64,000 bases of DNA from Allobosea sp. LC85 (GCF_000735605.1 NZ_JPKG01000033.1:1-64000); one strand, 5' to 3'. Shown: positions 9,321 to 19,218, counted from the first letter of the stretch. Notes: generated from the letters alone by a model not told the origin. Made by a program: numbers and translations.

Positions 9321-9810
9321 GACGAGCCTCTTCAAGCGCAGCATTCTCCGCGCGGATGCGGACCGCCAGGACGAGGCCGTTGGCGATCGAAAAGACAAGC
9401 GCGAACCATGGCAGGCCAAGGCAGAGCGGCAAGACAGCGATCTCGCCAATGACGACGATGTAGTTCGGATGCGACACGAACCGATAAGGGCCCCGTGTCA
9501 CGAGCGTCTCGCCGGGTGTCACGATGATGCGGGTCGTCCAACGTCGGCCCAGCGTCACCAGCACCCAAAGGCGCAACCCCTGAAGCAGGCAGAAGACCGC
9601 GAGCCAGCCGAGATGGATCGCCTGTGCCCAACCCAGCACCCAAAGCCCGATCAGCCAGGCTGCGTGCAGCAGGACGATCAGCGGATAGTGGCCGGCAGCC
9701 TTCTCCACTGCGCCCCTGGCGAGCAGGGCAGACGTGTTTCTGTTCGCGTGCCAGAGTTCTCCGATCCGCTCGGCCGTCACCAGGGCCAGCAACACCATGG
9801 CCGGCGTCAT
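9304..9810 (-). CDS. ICMT-family methyltransferase (isoprenylcysteine carboxylmethyltransferase-like)
   Basis: A 168-residue membrane protein with four to five hydrophobic segments. The C-terminal block VTRGPYRFVSHPNYIVVIGE is the ICMT/PEMT signature that binds S-adenosylmethionine, and RAENAALEE follows. The start at ATG 9810 overlaps the stop of the polyketide synthase as ATGA. In Bacillus the type III synthase BpsA is paired with the ICMT-like BpsB, which O-methylates its alkylpyrones; the same pairing here suggests that this protein methylates the polyketide rather than a prenylated protein. Confidence 0.8.
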   Translation of the reverse strand: MTPAMVLLALVTAERIGELWHANRNTSALLARGAVEKAAGHYPLIVLLHAAWLIGLWVLGWAQAIHLGWLAVFCLLQGLRLWVLVTLGRRWTTRIIVTPGETLVTRGPYRFVSHPNYIVVIGEIAVLPLCLGLPWFALVFSIANGLVLAVRIRAENAALEEARHAATG

Positions 9811-10859
9811 GCCGCTTGCCTCAAGGAGGCGCAACTCACGGTGAAGCCCGGCCCCATCGCCGTCAGGAGCGTGCGCGAGGGCAGGCCCGCCGCGATCGCA
9901 CGCTGGAGGACGAAGAGGGCCGTCGGCGCTGACATGTTGCCATAGTCGGACAGGACGGAACGTTCATGGTCGAGCGCTCCTTGCCGGAGTGACAACGCGG
10001 TTTCCAGGGCCTCGATCACCTTCTTCCCGCCGGGATGACAGGCAAAGAGATCGACGTCGGAAAGCGATAGCCCTTCACGCTCCAGGATCCCTGCAATGGC
10101 GGGATTGATCCGCTCCTCCGCGAAGGGCGGGATCGCCCGGTCGAAGATCACGCCAAAGCCCTGGGGATCGACAGTCCAGCCCATGATATCCAGCGTGTCG
10201 GGCCACATGTGCTGCCCGGTCATCTCGACCGTGGCGATACCATCCAGTCCTGCCTTCAGGATGCAGGCTGCGGCGCCATCGCCGAACAAGGCGGTCGCGA
10301 CGATGTTGGCCTTCGTCAAAAGATCGAGCCGGAAAGCCAGCGTGCAGATCTCGACAGCCACGAGCAGGATTGCCGAACCAGGGCGGGACGCGGCCAATCG
10401 GGACGCGATCGAGAATCCCGATACGCCGCCGGCACATCCCAGGCCGAACACCGGGACACGTTCGGCATCGCTTCGGAAACCAAGTCTCTCGGCGACACGG
10501 GCATCGAGGCTGGGGGTCGCTATGCCCGTCGATGAGACCGTCACGATCGTATCGATCTCGGACGCCTGAAGGCCGGCGGCGCCCAGCGCCTTCGTCGTTG
10601 CATCCACGAACAGGTCGCAAGCGCCGGCGATATAGGCGGCGCTGCGCTCGGGCCATCCTAATGGCTGCAGATACCACTCGATCGGCCGGACAGCATATCG
10701 GCGGCTAATGCCCGAATTTTCGAAGACGCGCGCCAGCTGCTCGAAATCGGGATAGCGGCCGGCAAAACTCCGATGGGCGGCTGCTGCCACATCGCGCTGG
10801 CTAAACTCATGGGGCGGGACAGCCGTCGCGACGGAAACGAGCTTGACTGGGTGAGCCAT
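9807..10859 (-). CDS. Type III polyketide synthase (chalcone/stilbene synthase family)
   Basis: A 350-residue ketosynthase-fold enzyme. The catalytic triad is complete: Cys142 in VFGLGCAGGVSG, His275 in LFACHPGGKK and Asn308 in SDYGNMSAPT. The C-terminal motif GPGFT is present in GPGFTVSCASL. ATG 10859 has GGAAG six bases upstream; the frame extends 37 codons further without a better site. Such enzymes elongate an acyl-CoA starter with malonyl-CoA to alkylpyrones or alkylresorcinols; the starter cannot be read from sequence. It heads a three-gene coupled operon with a methyltransferase and an exporter. Confidence 0.9.
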   Translation of the reverse strand: MAHPVKLVSVATAVPPHEFSQRDVAAAAHRSFAGRYPDFEQLARVFENSGISRRYAVRPIEWYLQPLGWPERSAAYIAGACDLFVDATTKALGAAGLQASEIDTIVTVSSTGIATPSLDARVAERLGFRSDAERVPVFGLGCAGGVSGFSIASRLAASRPGSAILLVAVEICTLAFRLDLLTKANIVATALFGDGAAACILKAGLDGIATVEMTGQHMWPDTLDIMGWTVDPQGFGVIFDRAIPPFAEERINPAIAGILEREGLSLSDVDLFACHPGGKKVIEALETALSLRQGALDHERSVLSDYGNMSAPTALFVLQRAIAAGLPSRTLLTAMGPGFTVSCASLRQAA

Positions 10860-11046
10860 GGCCACTTCCAGGCATGGCGCGGTGCCGCCCGATGCGGGCG
10901 GACCTGCAACGCCTTCCCAACTATGCTTCAGCGAGCACTCAAGTTCCAGCGGTTGCTCAGACGCGTTCACCCGATTTCGGCTGCCGCACCGGCCCCTCTG
11001 TCACCGCGAATCTGTGCTGAACTCGCAATCGCCCGCGGCTAAATCG
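10860..11046. other. Promoter-side gap of the polyketide operon
   Basis: The region upstream of the polyketide synthase contains only antisense or short frames. Together with the repeat that follows it makes a gap of about 300 bases. Confidence 0.3.
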
Positions 11047-11144
11047 CCGTGCGTCCATTCGGACGCTAGATGGGCGATCCAGCTCTTTGTTTGAGCATCG
11101 GATTCTTCCGAAAACCGATTCTACTTTTCGGTCCGATGCTTTAG
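11047..11144 (-). repeat. Repeat B, long form, copy 2 (inverted)
   Basis: The reverse complement matches the 6577 element: it begins CCGTGCGTCCATTCGGACGC and ends TTCGGTCCGATGCTTTAG. The two copies face each other across the PhzF and polyketide genes. Confidence 0.75.
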
Positions 11145-11163
11145 CGCCCCAGCACGCCGCTCA

Positions 11164-11688
11164 CTATGGGCACACGTCCCAGAAGCCCTGGCGGCGCTGC
11201 GGATCGGTATAGTACCAGCAATAGCCGGGCGCCGGAGGCTGGGAGGCCGCGTAGGCCGAAGCAGCCGCTGCCGTCACGAAACCGATTGCGGCTCCCGAGG
11301 CAACGGCCATTCCCGGGCGCCACCAATAGGCGGCCGGGCGCGCCCAACCGCCGCGGACGGCGACCGGCCGATAGGGACGGTAGCCGGGGCGCACGATCGC
11401 TCCGCGCCGTCCGGCGACAACGGCTCCTCGCGGGCCGCGAGCGACATAGCCCCGATCGGCCACGGCGCCCCTGGGACCGCGCGCGACGTAACCGCGGCGG
11501 GCAACTGCGCCTCCCCTCGGGCCAACCGCCACTCCGCCCCGGGCGACCATTCCGCGTCGCTGCACGGTCTCCACGAAGTCAGGGGCGGCGGCCTTGACGC
11601 CCCAGACGATCGGCATCGACTGAGCCTCGAGCGGCAAGAGCAACAGCATGGCGGCCAACACGGCGCTCGACATCCGAACCGACTTCAT
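11164..11688 (-). CDS. Exported Arg/Gly-rich repeat protein
   Basis: A 174-residue protein starting at ATG 11688, seven bases after AGGAGA. Residues 1-24 are a Sec signal (SSAVLAAMLLLLPLEAQS). The middle carries tandem GYVARGPRGAV repeats and similar RG-rich units, then a hydrophobic glycine-rich segment (GMAVASGAAIGFVTAAAASAYA) and a C-terminal YCWYYTDPQRRQGFWDVCP with two cysteines that could pair. The tail is a pattern seen in small exported rhizobial proteins. Function is unknown. Confidence 0.7.
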   Translation of the reverse strand: MKSVRMSSAVLAAMLLLLPLEAQSMPIVWGVKAAAPDFVETVQRRGMVARGGVAVGPRGGAVARRGYVARGPRGAVADRGYVARGPRGAVVAGRRGAIVRPGYRPYRPVAVRGGWARPAAYWWRPGMAVASGAAIGFVTAAAASAYAASQPPAPGYCWYYTDPQRRQGFWDVCP

Positions 11689-11795
11689 TGGGCTTCTCCT
11701 GCTGATCATGGTGGGCTCGACGGAACTCGGGAATTCCGCGTCGGAAATGGAGCGTAAACCTGATGCGATTGAAGGTGTTCCTACCCCGTGCCCAA

Positions 11796-12068
11796 CTATG
11801 ACGGCGATTTTTTCAACCTAGAAGGGACTTCTTCGCATACCTGCCACATCGCTGGAGACCGGCGTTTCCCTTTGGGCATGAACGGCCCAACGCGTGCGGA
11901 AAGAACGGCGTCGAGATGGCGCGAGAGCCGGAGTTCAGCGCATTCCGGGATGAGAAGCTCAGGAGATGCGAAGCGGAACCGCGAGCGCAGATCGACAGCG
12001 GCTTGGGAGCCTTCTTCTTCCACGACCCATTTTATCGCGACGCTGGCATCGATGATCAACGCCTCCAT
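11796..12068 (-). pseudogene. Truncated VapC-like PIN-domain toxin
   Basis: The reading starts at ATG 12068, sharing a base with the antitoxin stop (TGATG). Its first 45 residues match a PIN domain: LIIDASVAIKWVVEEEG with the first catalytic Asp, then ASPELLIPECA. After that the family should continue with NxLWK and two further Asp motifs across about 85 residues, but the frame runs into unrelated Arg/Ser-rich sequence and ends at 90 codons. The later acidic residues are missing, so the toxin is probably inactive. Confidence 0.6.
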
Positions 12069-12307
12069 CAACGTTCGTCTCGGCCTTCCCGCATGAGTTC
12101 TTCGGAGGGGGTCTGCTTACGGGAAGCGGTCAATTTCCTCAGATCCGCTGCCAGACCTTCGAAGTCAGGCTCCGTTTCGTTTTGCAGAACCTGACGCAGA
12201 ATTTCTCGATGTTCGGCTTCCGCCGAACGGCCGTGGCGGGCGGCGCGCATTTTCAGTTTCACAATCAGGTCGTCGTCCAGATTGCGGACATGGAGGTTTC
12301 CCGCCAT
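12068..12307 (-). CDS. FitA/VapB-type ribbon-helix-helix antitoxin
   Basis: A 79-residue protein from ATG 12307 with GGAGG seven bases upstream. LHVRNLDDDLIVKLKMRAAR followed by HGRSAEAEHREILRQVL is the strand-helix-helix DNA-binding pattern of FitA-like antitoxins, with the characteristic SaEaEhReIL. The C-terminal half (FEGLAADLRKLTASR) would wrap the toxin. It overlaps the truncated vapC frame, so the pair was once a type II toxin-antitoxin operon. The antitoxin itself looks intact. Confidence 0.8.
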   Translation of the reverse strand: MAGNLHVRNLDDDLIVKLKMRAARHGRSAEAEHREILRQVLQNETEPDFEGLAADLRKLTASRKQTPSEELMREGRDER

Positions 12308-12438
12308 CACGATGCCTCCAGTGATCTCATTGAGATCAAAGCGATTGCGCCACGATAGCGCAAGGACGGGCGGTTCCACCCGGGATGCCCGGCGTCAAAG
12401 CCGCGCAATTCCCTCAACGCTCGCAAACCATCCAGAAT

Positions 12439-13476
12439 TTACTGCGGCCCGAGGTCAATGTCGAAGCGTCGCTCCAGCACCGGGGTTCCGTTCTGCGTCA
12501 CCGTATATGTCGCCTGATAGGCGCCTTTGGCCCAGCCGGCCGCCGGCTGCTTGACGCCTGCGAAGATCAGGCTCTGCGCGCGATTGCGTTCGAGTGGCGG
12601 AGCTTGATTTTCAGCAAGGGTCCGGCCCGAAGGGTCCTTCAGGACCAGCGATTGGACGTCGCCGGTCTTGAGGCCGATCCCACGCGCATAGGCGACGAGC
12701 GCGGGGGCGCCGAAATCCGGCAGGTTTTGCTCCGTCTCGCCCGCTTCCAGCGCCGCCATCGACACGGGTGTGGAGGCAAAGCCAGCATTCAGGATGCTCC
12801 GCTGCCGATAGGCGAGTGCCGGCCCCAGTGCGGGATCCCACAAGCTCTGGCCAGCGCCACACGCCTGAGCCGGAGCCTCGTAGGCGAACGGGTCGACGAT
12901 CTGGCCGTGACGACGGACGATGAAATGGAGATGCGGATACTCGGTCAGGCCGGAGAGGCCGACCTTGCCGATCGGCTGGGGCGCCCTGACGAGATCGCCG
13001 ACATTGACCTGCAGGCTGCCCTGCGCCATGTGGCAATATTGCGTCTGCCATCCGTCGGCATGCTCGATGACGACGCCGTTGCCGCACTCGGAACCTTGAA
13101 CCGCTGCACGGCCGGTGTCGCGCACGGACGCATCCGCACTTCCGTCACGCAGCCGAACGACCCGGCCGTCGGCGGCGGCAAGGACATCGACGCCGGCTCG
13201 CTGCGCAGTCATCGTCGCGAGGCGGAAATCCGTCCCGTTATGCTTGTCATAGGACAGGCTGCCGCATGCGTAGTCCTTGGCCGAAGACGTCGGATCGGCA
13301 TCGACATAGTTCTGGATGAAGCAGTTGCGTCCGACTTCGCAACTGAGCGGCAATACGAAACGCGGCAGGTCTTCACGCGGCAAGCCTTCACGCGGCAGGT
13401 TTTCCGCGAGCGCGGCAGTCGCCAGTGCAAGGAGAAGCGGAGCGCTCGACTTGCAGACATTGCTTGCTCTTGTCAT
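12439..13476 (-). CDS. M23-family peptidase (LytM domain), exported
   Basis: A 345-residue protein starting at ATG 13476 with a signal peptide (SAPLLLALATAALA). Right after it comes a short repeat, LPREGLPREDLPRF, encoded by 15-base units. The LytM domain carries both zinc motifs: HNGTDFR and PHLHFIV, plus YCHM between them. The C-terminal third looks like a beta-rich domain (QSLVLKDPSGR, YTVTQNGTPV). The enzyme would cut peptidoglycan cross-bridges in the periplasm. The Shine-Dalgarno is weak (AAAGG), so the start is moderately certain. The plus-strand 390-codon frame is its shadow. Confidence 0.85.
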   Translation of the reverse strand: MTRASNVCKSSAPLLLALATAALAENLPREGLPREDLPRFVLPLSCEVGRNCFIQNYVDADPTSSAKDYACGSLSYDKHNGTDFRLATMTAQRAGVDVLAAADGRVVRLRDGSADASVRDTGRAAVQGSECGNGVVIEHADGWQTQYCHMAQGSLQVNVGDLVRAPQPIGKVGLSGLTEYPHLHFIVRRHGQIVDPFAYEAPAQACGAGQSLWDPALGPALAYRQRSILNAGFASTPVSMAALEAGETEQNLPDFGAPALVAYARGIGLKTGDVQSLVLKDPSGRTLAENQAPPLERNRAQSLIFAGVKQPAAGWAKGAYQATYTVTQNGTPVLERRFDIDLGPQ

Positions 13477-13633
13477 GCCTTTGCACTCGCTCTCAATGCA
13501 AGGGTTCTGAGGATGCAAGGGGTGCGGCCGTGCGGCCCGCAGGCGGGTCCGACATGAAGCCTCTCGACGTGATGGATTCTCCGCCGACGGCGATGGGCGG
13601 CAGCCGATCCCGGCCGCCGCCCGCCGCAACCTG

Positions 13634-15406
<1,773 letters not shown>

Positions 15407-16059
15407 GAGAACCTCCCATGGGTTCTGACACGGCCTTGGTCGAACGCGACAGCGAAGCGAACGCGCCGGGTGCTGCGTGGCTGTCGGGTTGACGGCGACC
15501 GGGATGCGTTCTGCCGAGCCTACGCGAGGTCAACCTCCTTCATAATCCCCAATTGGTGACAGAAATGAATGACGGCACGTGGCGCGGAAATCCCGCGGGC
15601 GGGGCGGCGCTGCTGCGCGCTCCGCATTATTCTCACGCCAGCCTTACAAATGTGGCTGCCATTCCCCATGTTCAAAGCTCGGTCGCCGAGAACAAGCCGC
15701 CTTGCGGTTGATCTGTTCCGGCGTGGCCGCATTTGAGAAAACTGCTGGCTTGTTCGAGCAATCCGAGATCCGCCGTGGCGCACCTGATCGCCGCGCGCGG
15801 GATGTGCCGCATCTCCATGACGTCCGAGGCCGTATCATGTCCGGCGTTCCAGGATCCTCCGCAGGTTTTCTTGCCTCCGCAGGTTTTCTTGCCTCCGCAG
15901 GTTTTATTGCCCCCGAATCTGTTCCTGCCGGAATGGCGCATGTGAGAGCTGGCCTCTCATGATGCCGCTCGGGCCGCAGGCGCAACCATCGCGGGGGGCC
16001 GGCGAGGGAGTTCCGCATTGGCTTCACGTTGCGCTCTTGAAACCAGAAGGAGCCTGACG
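15407..16059. other. Gap holding an 18-base tandem repeat
   Basis: Frames of 60-130 codons exist on both strands. One on the minus strand (15672-15941) contains MEMRHIPRAAIRCATADLG and LEQASSFLKCGHAGTDQ, which could be protein, but neither it nor the plus-strand frame 15733-15945 has a clear ribosome binding site. I leave both uncalled. Confidence 0.3.
15856..15927. repeat. 18-base tandem repeat, three good units plus one degenerate
   Basis: The unit CCTCCGCAGGTTTTCTTG is repeated at 15856, 15874 and 15892 (last with one change), then a decayed unit at 15910. Being a multiple of three it keeps frames open on both strands. Confidence 0.85.
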
Positions 16060-16323
16060 ATGAGTCTCGATTTTCCCAATTCTGTCCGCTGCTTCGATGC
16101 GGGGCGCTCCTGTGTCAGCTTCTGGGGTTCCGACGCATCTCTGGAGGTCGCCTTCCAGATCGATTTCGCTGCCTTGCGCAAGCTCGGTCCCGATGCGAGA
16201 GCGGTTGAAGAAGAGGCGCTTCGCATCTTCGACCAGAACCGCGACGCGATTTACCAGGCCGCCCGCTCCGCCTATGCCCGGAATCGAGGCGGCTTTCATC
16301 GGCTGACGGCGGAGAACTTTTGA
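16060..16323 (+). CDS. DUF1488-like small protein
   Basis: An 87-residue protein from ATG 16060 with AGAAGGAG seven bases upstream. The N-terminal MSLDFPNSVRCFDAGRSCV and FWGSDASLEVAFQIDFAAL match the DUF1488 pattern (start of protein, then strands F-x-G and vxFxid). The rest is helical, with RAVEEEALRIFDQNRDAIYQ. Family function is unknown. It is the first of four small same-strand genes (16060-17109) that look like one transcript. Confidence 0.75.
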   Translation: MSLDFPNSVRCFDAGRSCVSFWGSDASLEVAFQIDFAALRKLGPDARAVEEEALRIFDQNRDAIYQAARSAYARNRGGFHRLTAENF

Positions 16324-16350
16324 CGCCCCGCCTGCAAGGAGAATGAAGAC

Positions 16351-16563
16351 ATGACCGCCATCGCCTACAAGGCAGGAGACCTCCTCAGCCTTTCCCCTGA
16401 CATGGTCAATCGGCCGCGCCCGGGCCCGTTCGAGGTGCTGCGCGTCATGCCGTCGCGCGACAATGCCGAGGAGCAGTATCGCGTCCGGGGGCCCGATGGC
16501 CGCGAGCGCGTGATCGGGCATCACGAGATCGTCGGGAATGGCGGCGCCGGCGCCAAGATCTAG
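16351..16563 (+). CDS. Small conserved hypothetical protein (70 aa)
   Basis: ATG 16351 lies eight bases after AAGGAG. The sequence YKAGDLLSLSPDMVNRPRPG with FEVLRVMPSRDNAEEQYRV and ERVIGHHEIV reads as a small beta barrel, SH3-like, as in many rhizobial proteins of this size. No enzyme motif is present. It lies 27 bases after the DUF1488-like gene. Confidence 0.65.
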   Translation: MTAIAYKAGDLLSLSPDMVNRPRPGPFEVLRVMPSRDNAEEQYRVRGPDGRERVIGHHEIVGNGGAGAKI

Positions 16564-16572
16564 GAGCAATCC

Positions 16573-16803
16573 ATGTCGGATCAATCCAGGCAGCGGACCG
16601 ATGCGGATAATGCGTTCCTGAGAACGCAGACCCAGTCATCCGTGCGCAACCGGATCCTCTCCGAAGCGGAGAGTGCGAGCCAGGCGCGCGACGCCAAGAC
16701 GGCGAGGCTCAAGGCCGAGCGGCTCGCCAAGGAGGCCGCGGACCGCGAGCTCCTCGCAGCCGAACCGCCGAAGCCGAAGAAGCGCCGGCCTGCCACCCCG
16801 TGA
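16573..16803 (+). CDS. Small Lys/Arg-rich helical protein (76 aa)
   Basis: ATG 16573 follows TAGGAG by six bases, and the gene begins nine bases after the stop of its neighbour. The protein is one long charged helix (ARDAKTARLKAERLAKEAAD) ending in a basic KPKKRRPATP tail. It may bind nucleic acid, but nothing specific supports that. Confidence 0.6.
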   Translation: MSDQSRQRTDADNAFLRTQTQSSVRNRILSEAESASQARDAKTARLKAERLAKEAADRELLAAEPPKPKKRRPATP

Positions 16804-16845
16804 AGGGACGATCGCCAGAGCCATCCCGGTCATAGCGAGTGCTTC

Positions 16846-17109
16846 GTGGATATCACCGTCACCCAGAGACCCGATGAAGCCGTCTGGCTGCTGACCGACC
16901 TGCTCGGCCGGCCGATGGGCGAGATCACCGAAAACCCTGTGGGCGAGTTCCGGCTTGTCACGGCGGGCCAGGCGCTGGAGACGATGAAGGCCATGAAACA
17001 TGGTCCTTTCCCCAGCCTGGATGCGGCGCTCGCCGAGATCGAGCGCTTCACGCGCAGCAGCTGCCGCCGGGCAGCGCCGAAACGGGAGAATGGCAAAGTA
17101 CCCGCCTGA
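16846..17109 (+). CDS. Small hypothetical protein (87 aa)
   Basis: The best start is GTG 16846; no in-frame ATG lies near the beginning of the conserved-looking part. Sequence MDITVTQRPDEAVWLLTDL, then GEFRLVTAGQALETM and FPSLDAALAEIERFTRSSCR, suggests an alpha/beta fold with a C-terminal helix. I do not recognise the family. Repeat B starts directly after the stop. Confidence 0.55.
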   Translation: MDITVTQRPDEAVWLLTDLLGRPMGEITENPVGEFRLVTAGQALETMKAMKHGPFPSLDAALAEIERFTRSSCRRAAPKRENGKVPA

Positions 17110-17110
17110 A

Positions 17111-17220
17111 GCATCGGCTCGAAACGTGGATTGCGGTTTTCGGGCAAGCCGATGCGAACGCACAGAGCATCGGCCCGAAACGTGGATTGCGGTTTTCGGG
17201 CAAGCCGATGCAAACACGGA
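17111..17220 (+). repeat. Repeat B, two tandem copies
   Basis: Two copies of GCATCGGCTCGAAACGTGGA-type sequence about 56 bases apart, each ending in the complementary CCGATGC. They sit between convergent genes and could form hairpins at the transcript ends. Confidence 0.8.
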
Positions 17221-17240
17221 AGGTGCGATTATCCGCTGAC

Positions 17241-17690
17241 CTAGCCCGGCTTGCAGGCGCCCAGAACATTCTCCGGTTTGACTTTCTGCAGCAGCGCCGA
17301 GCAGACGATGGCCCGGCCGCGAAGAGAGATACCGGCGCTGGGCAGCGTCTTGGCCGTCCTGGTGATTTCGGGGGCGGTGATCCTGCTCGGAGGTGGGATC
17401 AGCAGGCCGCTCTGGACCGCCTCGAGGAATGCAGCGCTGTCCGCCCAGGCGCTTGCGGGAAGCTCGAACAAAACCTGGGTGACGACGTTCTTGCGGTCGC
17501 GCTGGATGTACAGCCAATGCTTTTCCGAACCATCGGACAGATAGCAGAATTCCGGCCTGCAACCGCGGTCACGAAGACCGAGTTCCGCGTGCCCGACGAT
17601 GCCGGCCACGAATTTCTCGACCGTCACCCCGAAATCAGCCGCTGCCGGCCCCGCGACCAGCATGATCCCGACCACTGCCAGCACGCGCAT
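17241..17690 (-). CDS. Small exported protein (149 aa)
   Basis: ATG 17690 is five bases after GGGAGG; upstream in-frame ATGs give unlikely sequence. Residues 1-18 are a signal peptide (RVLAVVGIMLVAGPAAA). Two cysteines in GCRPEFCYLSDG and two near the end (IVCSALL, GACKPG) could form disulfides in the periplasm. The sequence HWLYIQRDRKNVVTQVLFEL looks like adjacent beta strands. I do not recognise the family. Confidence 0.6.
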   Translation of the reverse strand: MRVLAVVGIMLVAGPAAADFGVTVEKFVAGIVGHAELGLRDRGCRPEFCYLSDGSEKHWLYIQRDRKNVVTQVLFELPASAWADSAAFLEAVQSGLLIPPPSRITAPEITRTAKTLPSAGISLRGRAIVCSALLQKVKPENVLGACKPG

Positions 17691-17873
17691 CGAAGCCTCC
17701 CGCATTTTTTGGGGGGAGTGAGGCCGGCCGAAGGATTCGGGACCGCCCATGGCATTCAAGCTACTGTATCGGAATGGAGATCGTCGGCATCTCGGTGTCG
17801 GCCATCGAACGCCAGAGAACAGTACCGGTTCCCGGATGTCGATCAACTCATTCATATTGCATATTGAACATGA

Positions 17874-18182
17874 CAGGTCAGGGCGATCCTCGATCCGCAG
17901 AAGGTCGGTCGGGGGACCGTGGTCTTCATCCAGGTCCGCCTCGACGACACGGCCCCGCATATCTTCGAGCGGTTTTCGCAGGCGATCTCACAGGCACCGG
18001 AAGTCCTGGAATGCCACATGGTCATCGGCGGCTTCGACTATCTCGTGAAAGCCAGAATTGCCGACATGTCCCTGTTCCAGGACTTTCTGGAGCGGGTGAT
18101 CTTGCCTTTGCCCGGTGTCGGGGAGACCCATACCTACGCATCGGTGGCCGATGTGAAGCCTGATGCCCTGCTGCCGATCTGA
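17874..18182 (+). pseudogene. Lrp/AsnC regulator remnant lacking its DNA-binding domain
   Basis: The frame encodes RAILDPQKVGRGTVVFIQV, APEVLECHMVIGGFDYLVK and LPGVGETHTYASV, which is the ligand-binding (RAM) domain of Lrp/AsnC regulators almost complete. A stop codon at 17871 cuts the frame exactly where the linker to the helix-turn-helix should be, and no wHTH is found upstream in any frame. Translation could begin at GTG 17919, giving a stand-alone RAM-type protein of 87 residues; such SARD-like proteins exist, so expression is possible. Confidence 0.65.
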
Positions 18183-18276
18183 GGCATCGCCGCATGGCTC
18201 CCGCGCGCGGCAGCGATCCAGGCGGAACCCTGAGGTGGGTGGCCCGTTGAAGGGGTTTGAACTGGGAGACAAGGTC

Positions 18277-18999
18277 ATGGCCGACGGTTCTGCTCTGCAA
18301 CCCGCCGCTGCGATCGCTCACAAGAACCGCGCCCGCCAACCGAACGAGAGCGCCGAGTACCGCAAGGCGCGCGAGGCCCTGTTGGTCGAGGAGATCGAAC
18401 TCAACCGCCACATCGCGCGCGTCGCCGCCCAGCGTCGCGCCTTGCCGCCCGGCGGCGAGGTGAAGGGCGACTATCAGTTCATGGGCGAAGCCAGCAGTGT
18501 GGCCGGGGCCAATCCAGTCGGCTTCGAGGCGCTCTTCGGCGATAAGGACACCCTGTTCGTCTACAACTGGATGTACGGCCCCAAGCGCCAGCGCCCTTGC
18601 CCCATGTGCACCGCGCTTCTGAGCTGCCTGGACGGCAACGCCGATCACCTCCGCCAGCGGATCGCGCTTGCCGTCGTCGGTCTTTCGGCCATCGAGCGGC
18701 AGATCGCCTTCAAGGTCGAGCGTGGCTGGAAGAACCTGCTGCTCTATGCCGACGTCAACGGGAATTTCAGCCGGGACTACCACGCCATCATGGATGATGG
18801 GATCGACACCGCCGCCGAGAACGTCTTCACACGGCGCGACGGGACCATCCGGCACTTCTGGGGCGCGGAGCTGGGTTTCGAGTCGGCCGATCCGGGCAAG
18901 GACCCGACCACCGAGCCGGACCTGATGATGCTGTGGAACGTCCTGGACTGGACGCCGGAAGGCCGCGGGACCGACTGGTACCCGAAGATCACCTACTAG
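18277..18999 (+). CDS. DUF899 thioredoxin-like protein
   Basis: A 240-residue protein from ATG 18277, seven bases after GGGAGA. The order SAEYRKAREALLVEEIELNR, VKGDYQF, LFGDKDTLFVYNWMYGP, then CPMCTALLSCLDG and FWGAEL matches the DUF899 family, a thioredoxin-fold group whose CxxC is in the helix-capping position. RGTDWYPKITY is the usual C-terminus. The reaction is unknown; the family may act in oxidative stress. Its stop codon lies inside repeat A. Confidence 0.85.
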   Translation: MADGSALQPAAAIAHKNRARQPNESAEYRKAREALLVEEIELNRHIARVAAQRRALPPGGEVKGDYQFMGEASSVAGANPVGFEALFGDKDTLFVYNWMYGPKRQRPCPMCTALLSCLDGNADHLRQRIALAVVGLSAIERQIAFKVERGWKNLLLYADVNGNFSRDYHAIMDDGIDTAAENVFTRRDGTIRHFWGAELGFESADPGKDPTTEPDLMMLWNVLDWTPEGRGTDWYPKITY

Positions 19000-19036
19000 A
19001 TCATCGGACCGGAAATCGTATCCGGTCCGATGATCT
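18998..19036. repeat. Palindromic repeat A, copy 2
   Basis: Arms AGATCATCGGACCGGA and TCCGGTCCGATGATCT. It starts on the stop codon of the DUF899 gene, so the transcript would end in a strong hairpin. Confidence 0.8.
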
Positions 19037-19043
19037 AGCCCTT

Positions 19044-19099
19044 GGTGTTTGCATCGGCTTTCCCGAAAACCGCAATCCACTTTTCGGGCCGATGCGTTA
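19044..19099 (-). repeat. Repeat B, inverted, joined to repeat A
   Basis: GTGTTTGCATCGGCTTTCCC to TTTTCGGGCCGATGC. It is separated from repeat A by eight bases, the same arrangement as at 34485-34581. Confidence 0.8.
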
Positions 19100-19128
19100 G
19101 TGGGGATGTCTGGAGCCGCAAATCACGC

Positions 19129-19192
19129 CTATCGCACGCTGCCGCCTGAGAAGACGTCAGCGTGCGAGCCGAGGTCGAAGGGGCAAAATCGA
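19129..19192 (+). repeat. Repeat D, copy 1
   Basis: About 64 bases beginning CTATCGCACGCTGCCGCCTG and ending GGTCGAAGGGGCAAAATCG. Related copies are at 20608, 34258 and 34705. Confidence 0.7.
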
Positions 19193-19218
19193 CGGATATC
19201 TGCCCTTGGACACCCCAT

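Noticed and set aside
17111-17220. Tandem copies of repeat B as a possible CRISPR array
   Set aside because: Units are palindromic intergenic repeats scattered through the window, with no uniform spacers and no cas genes.
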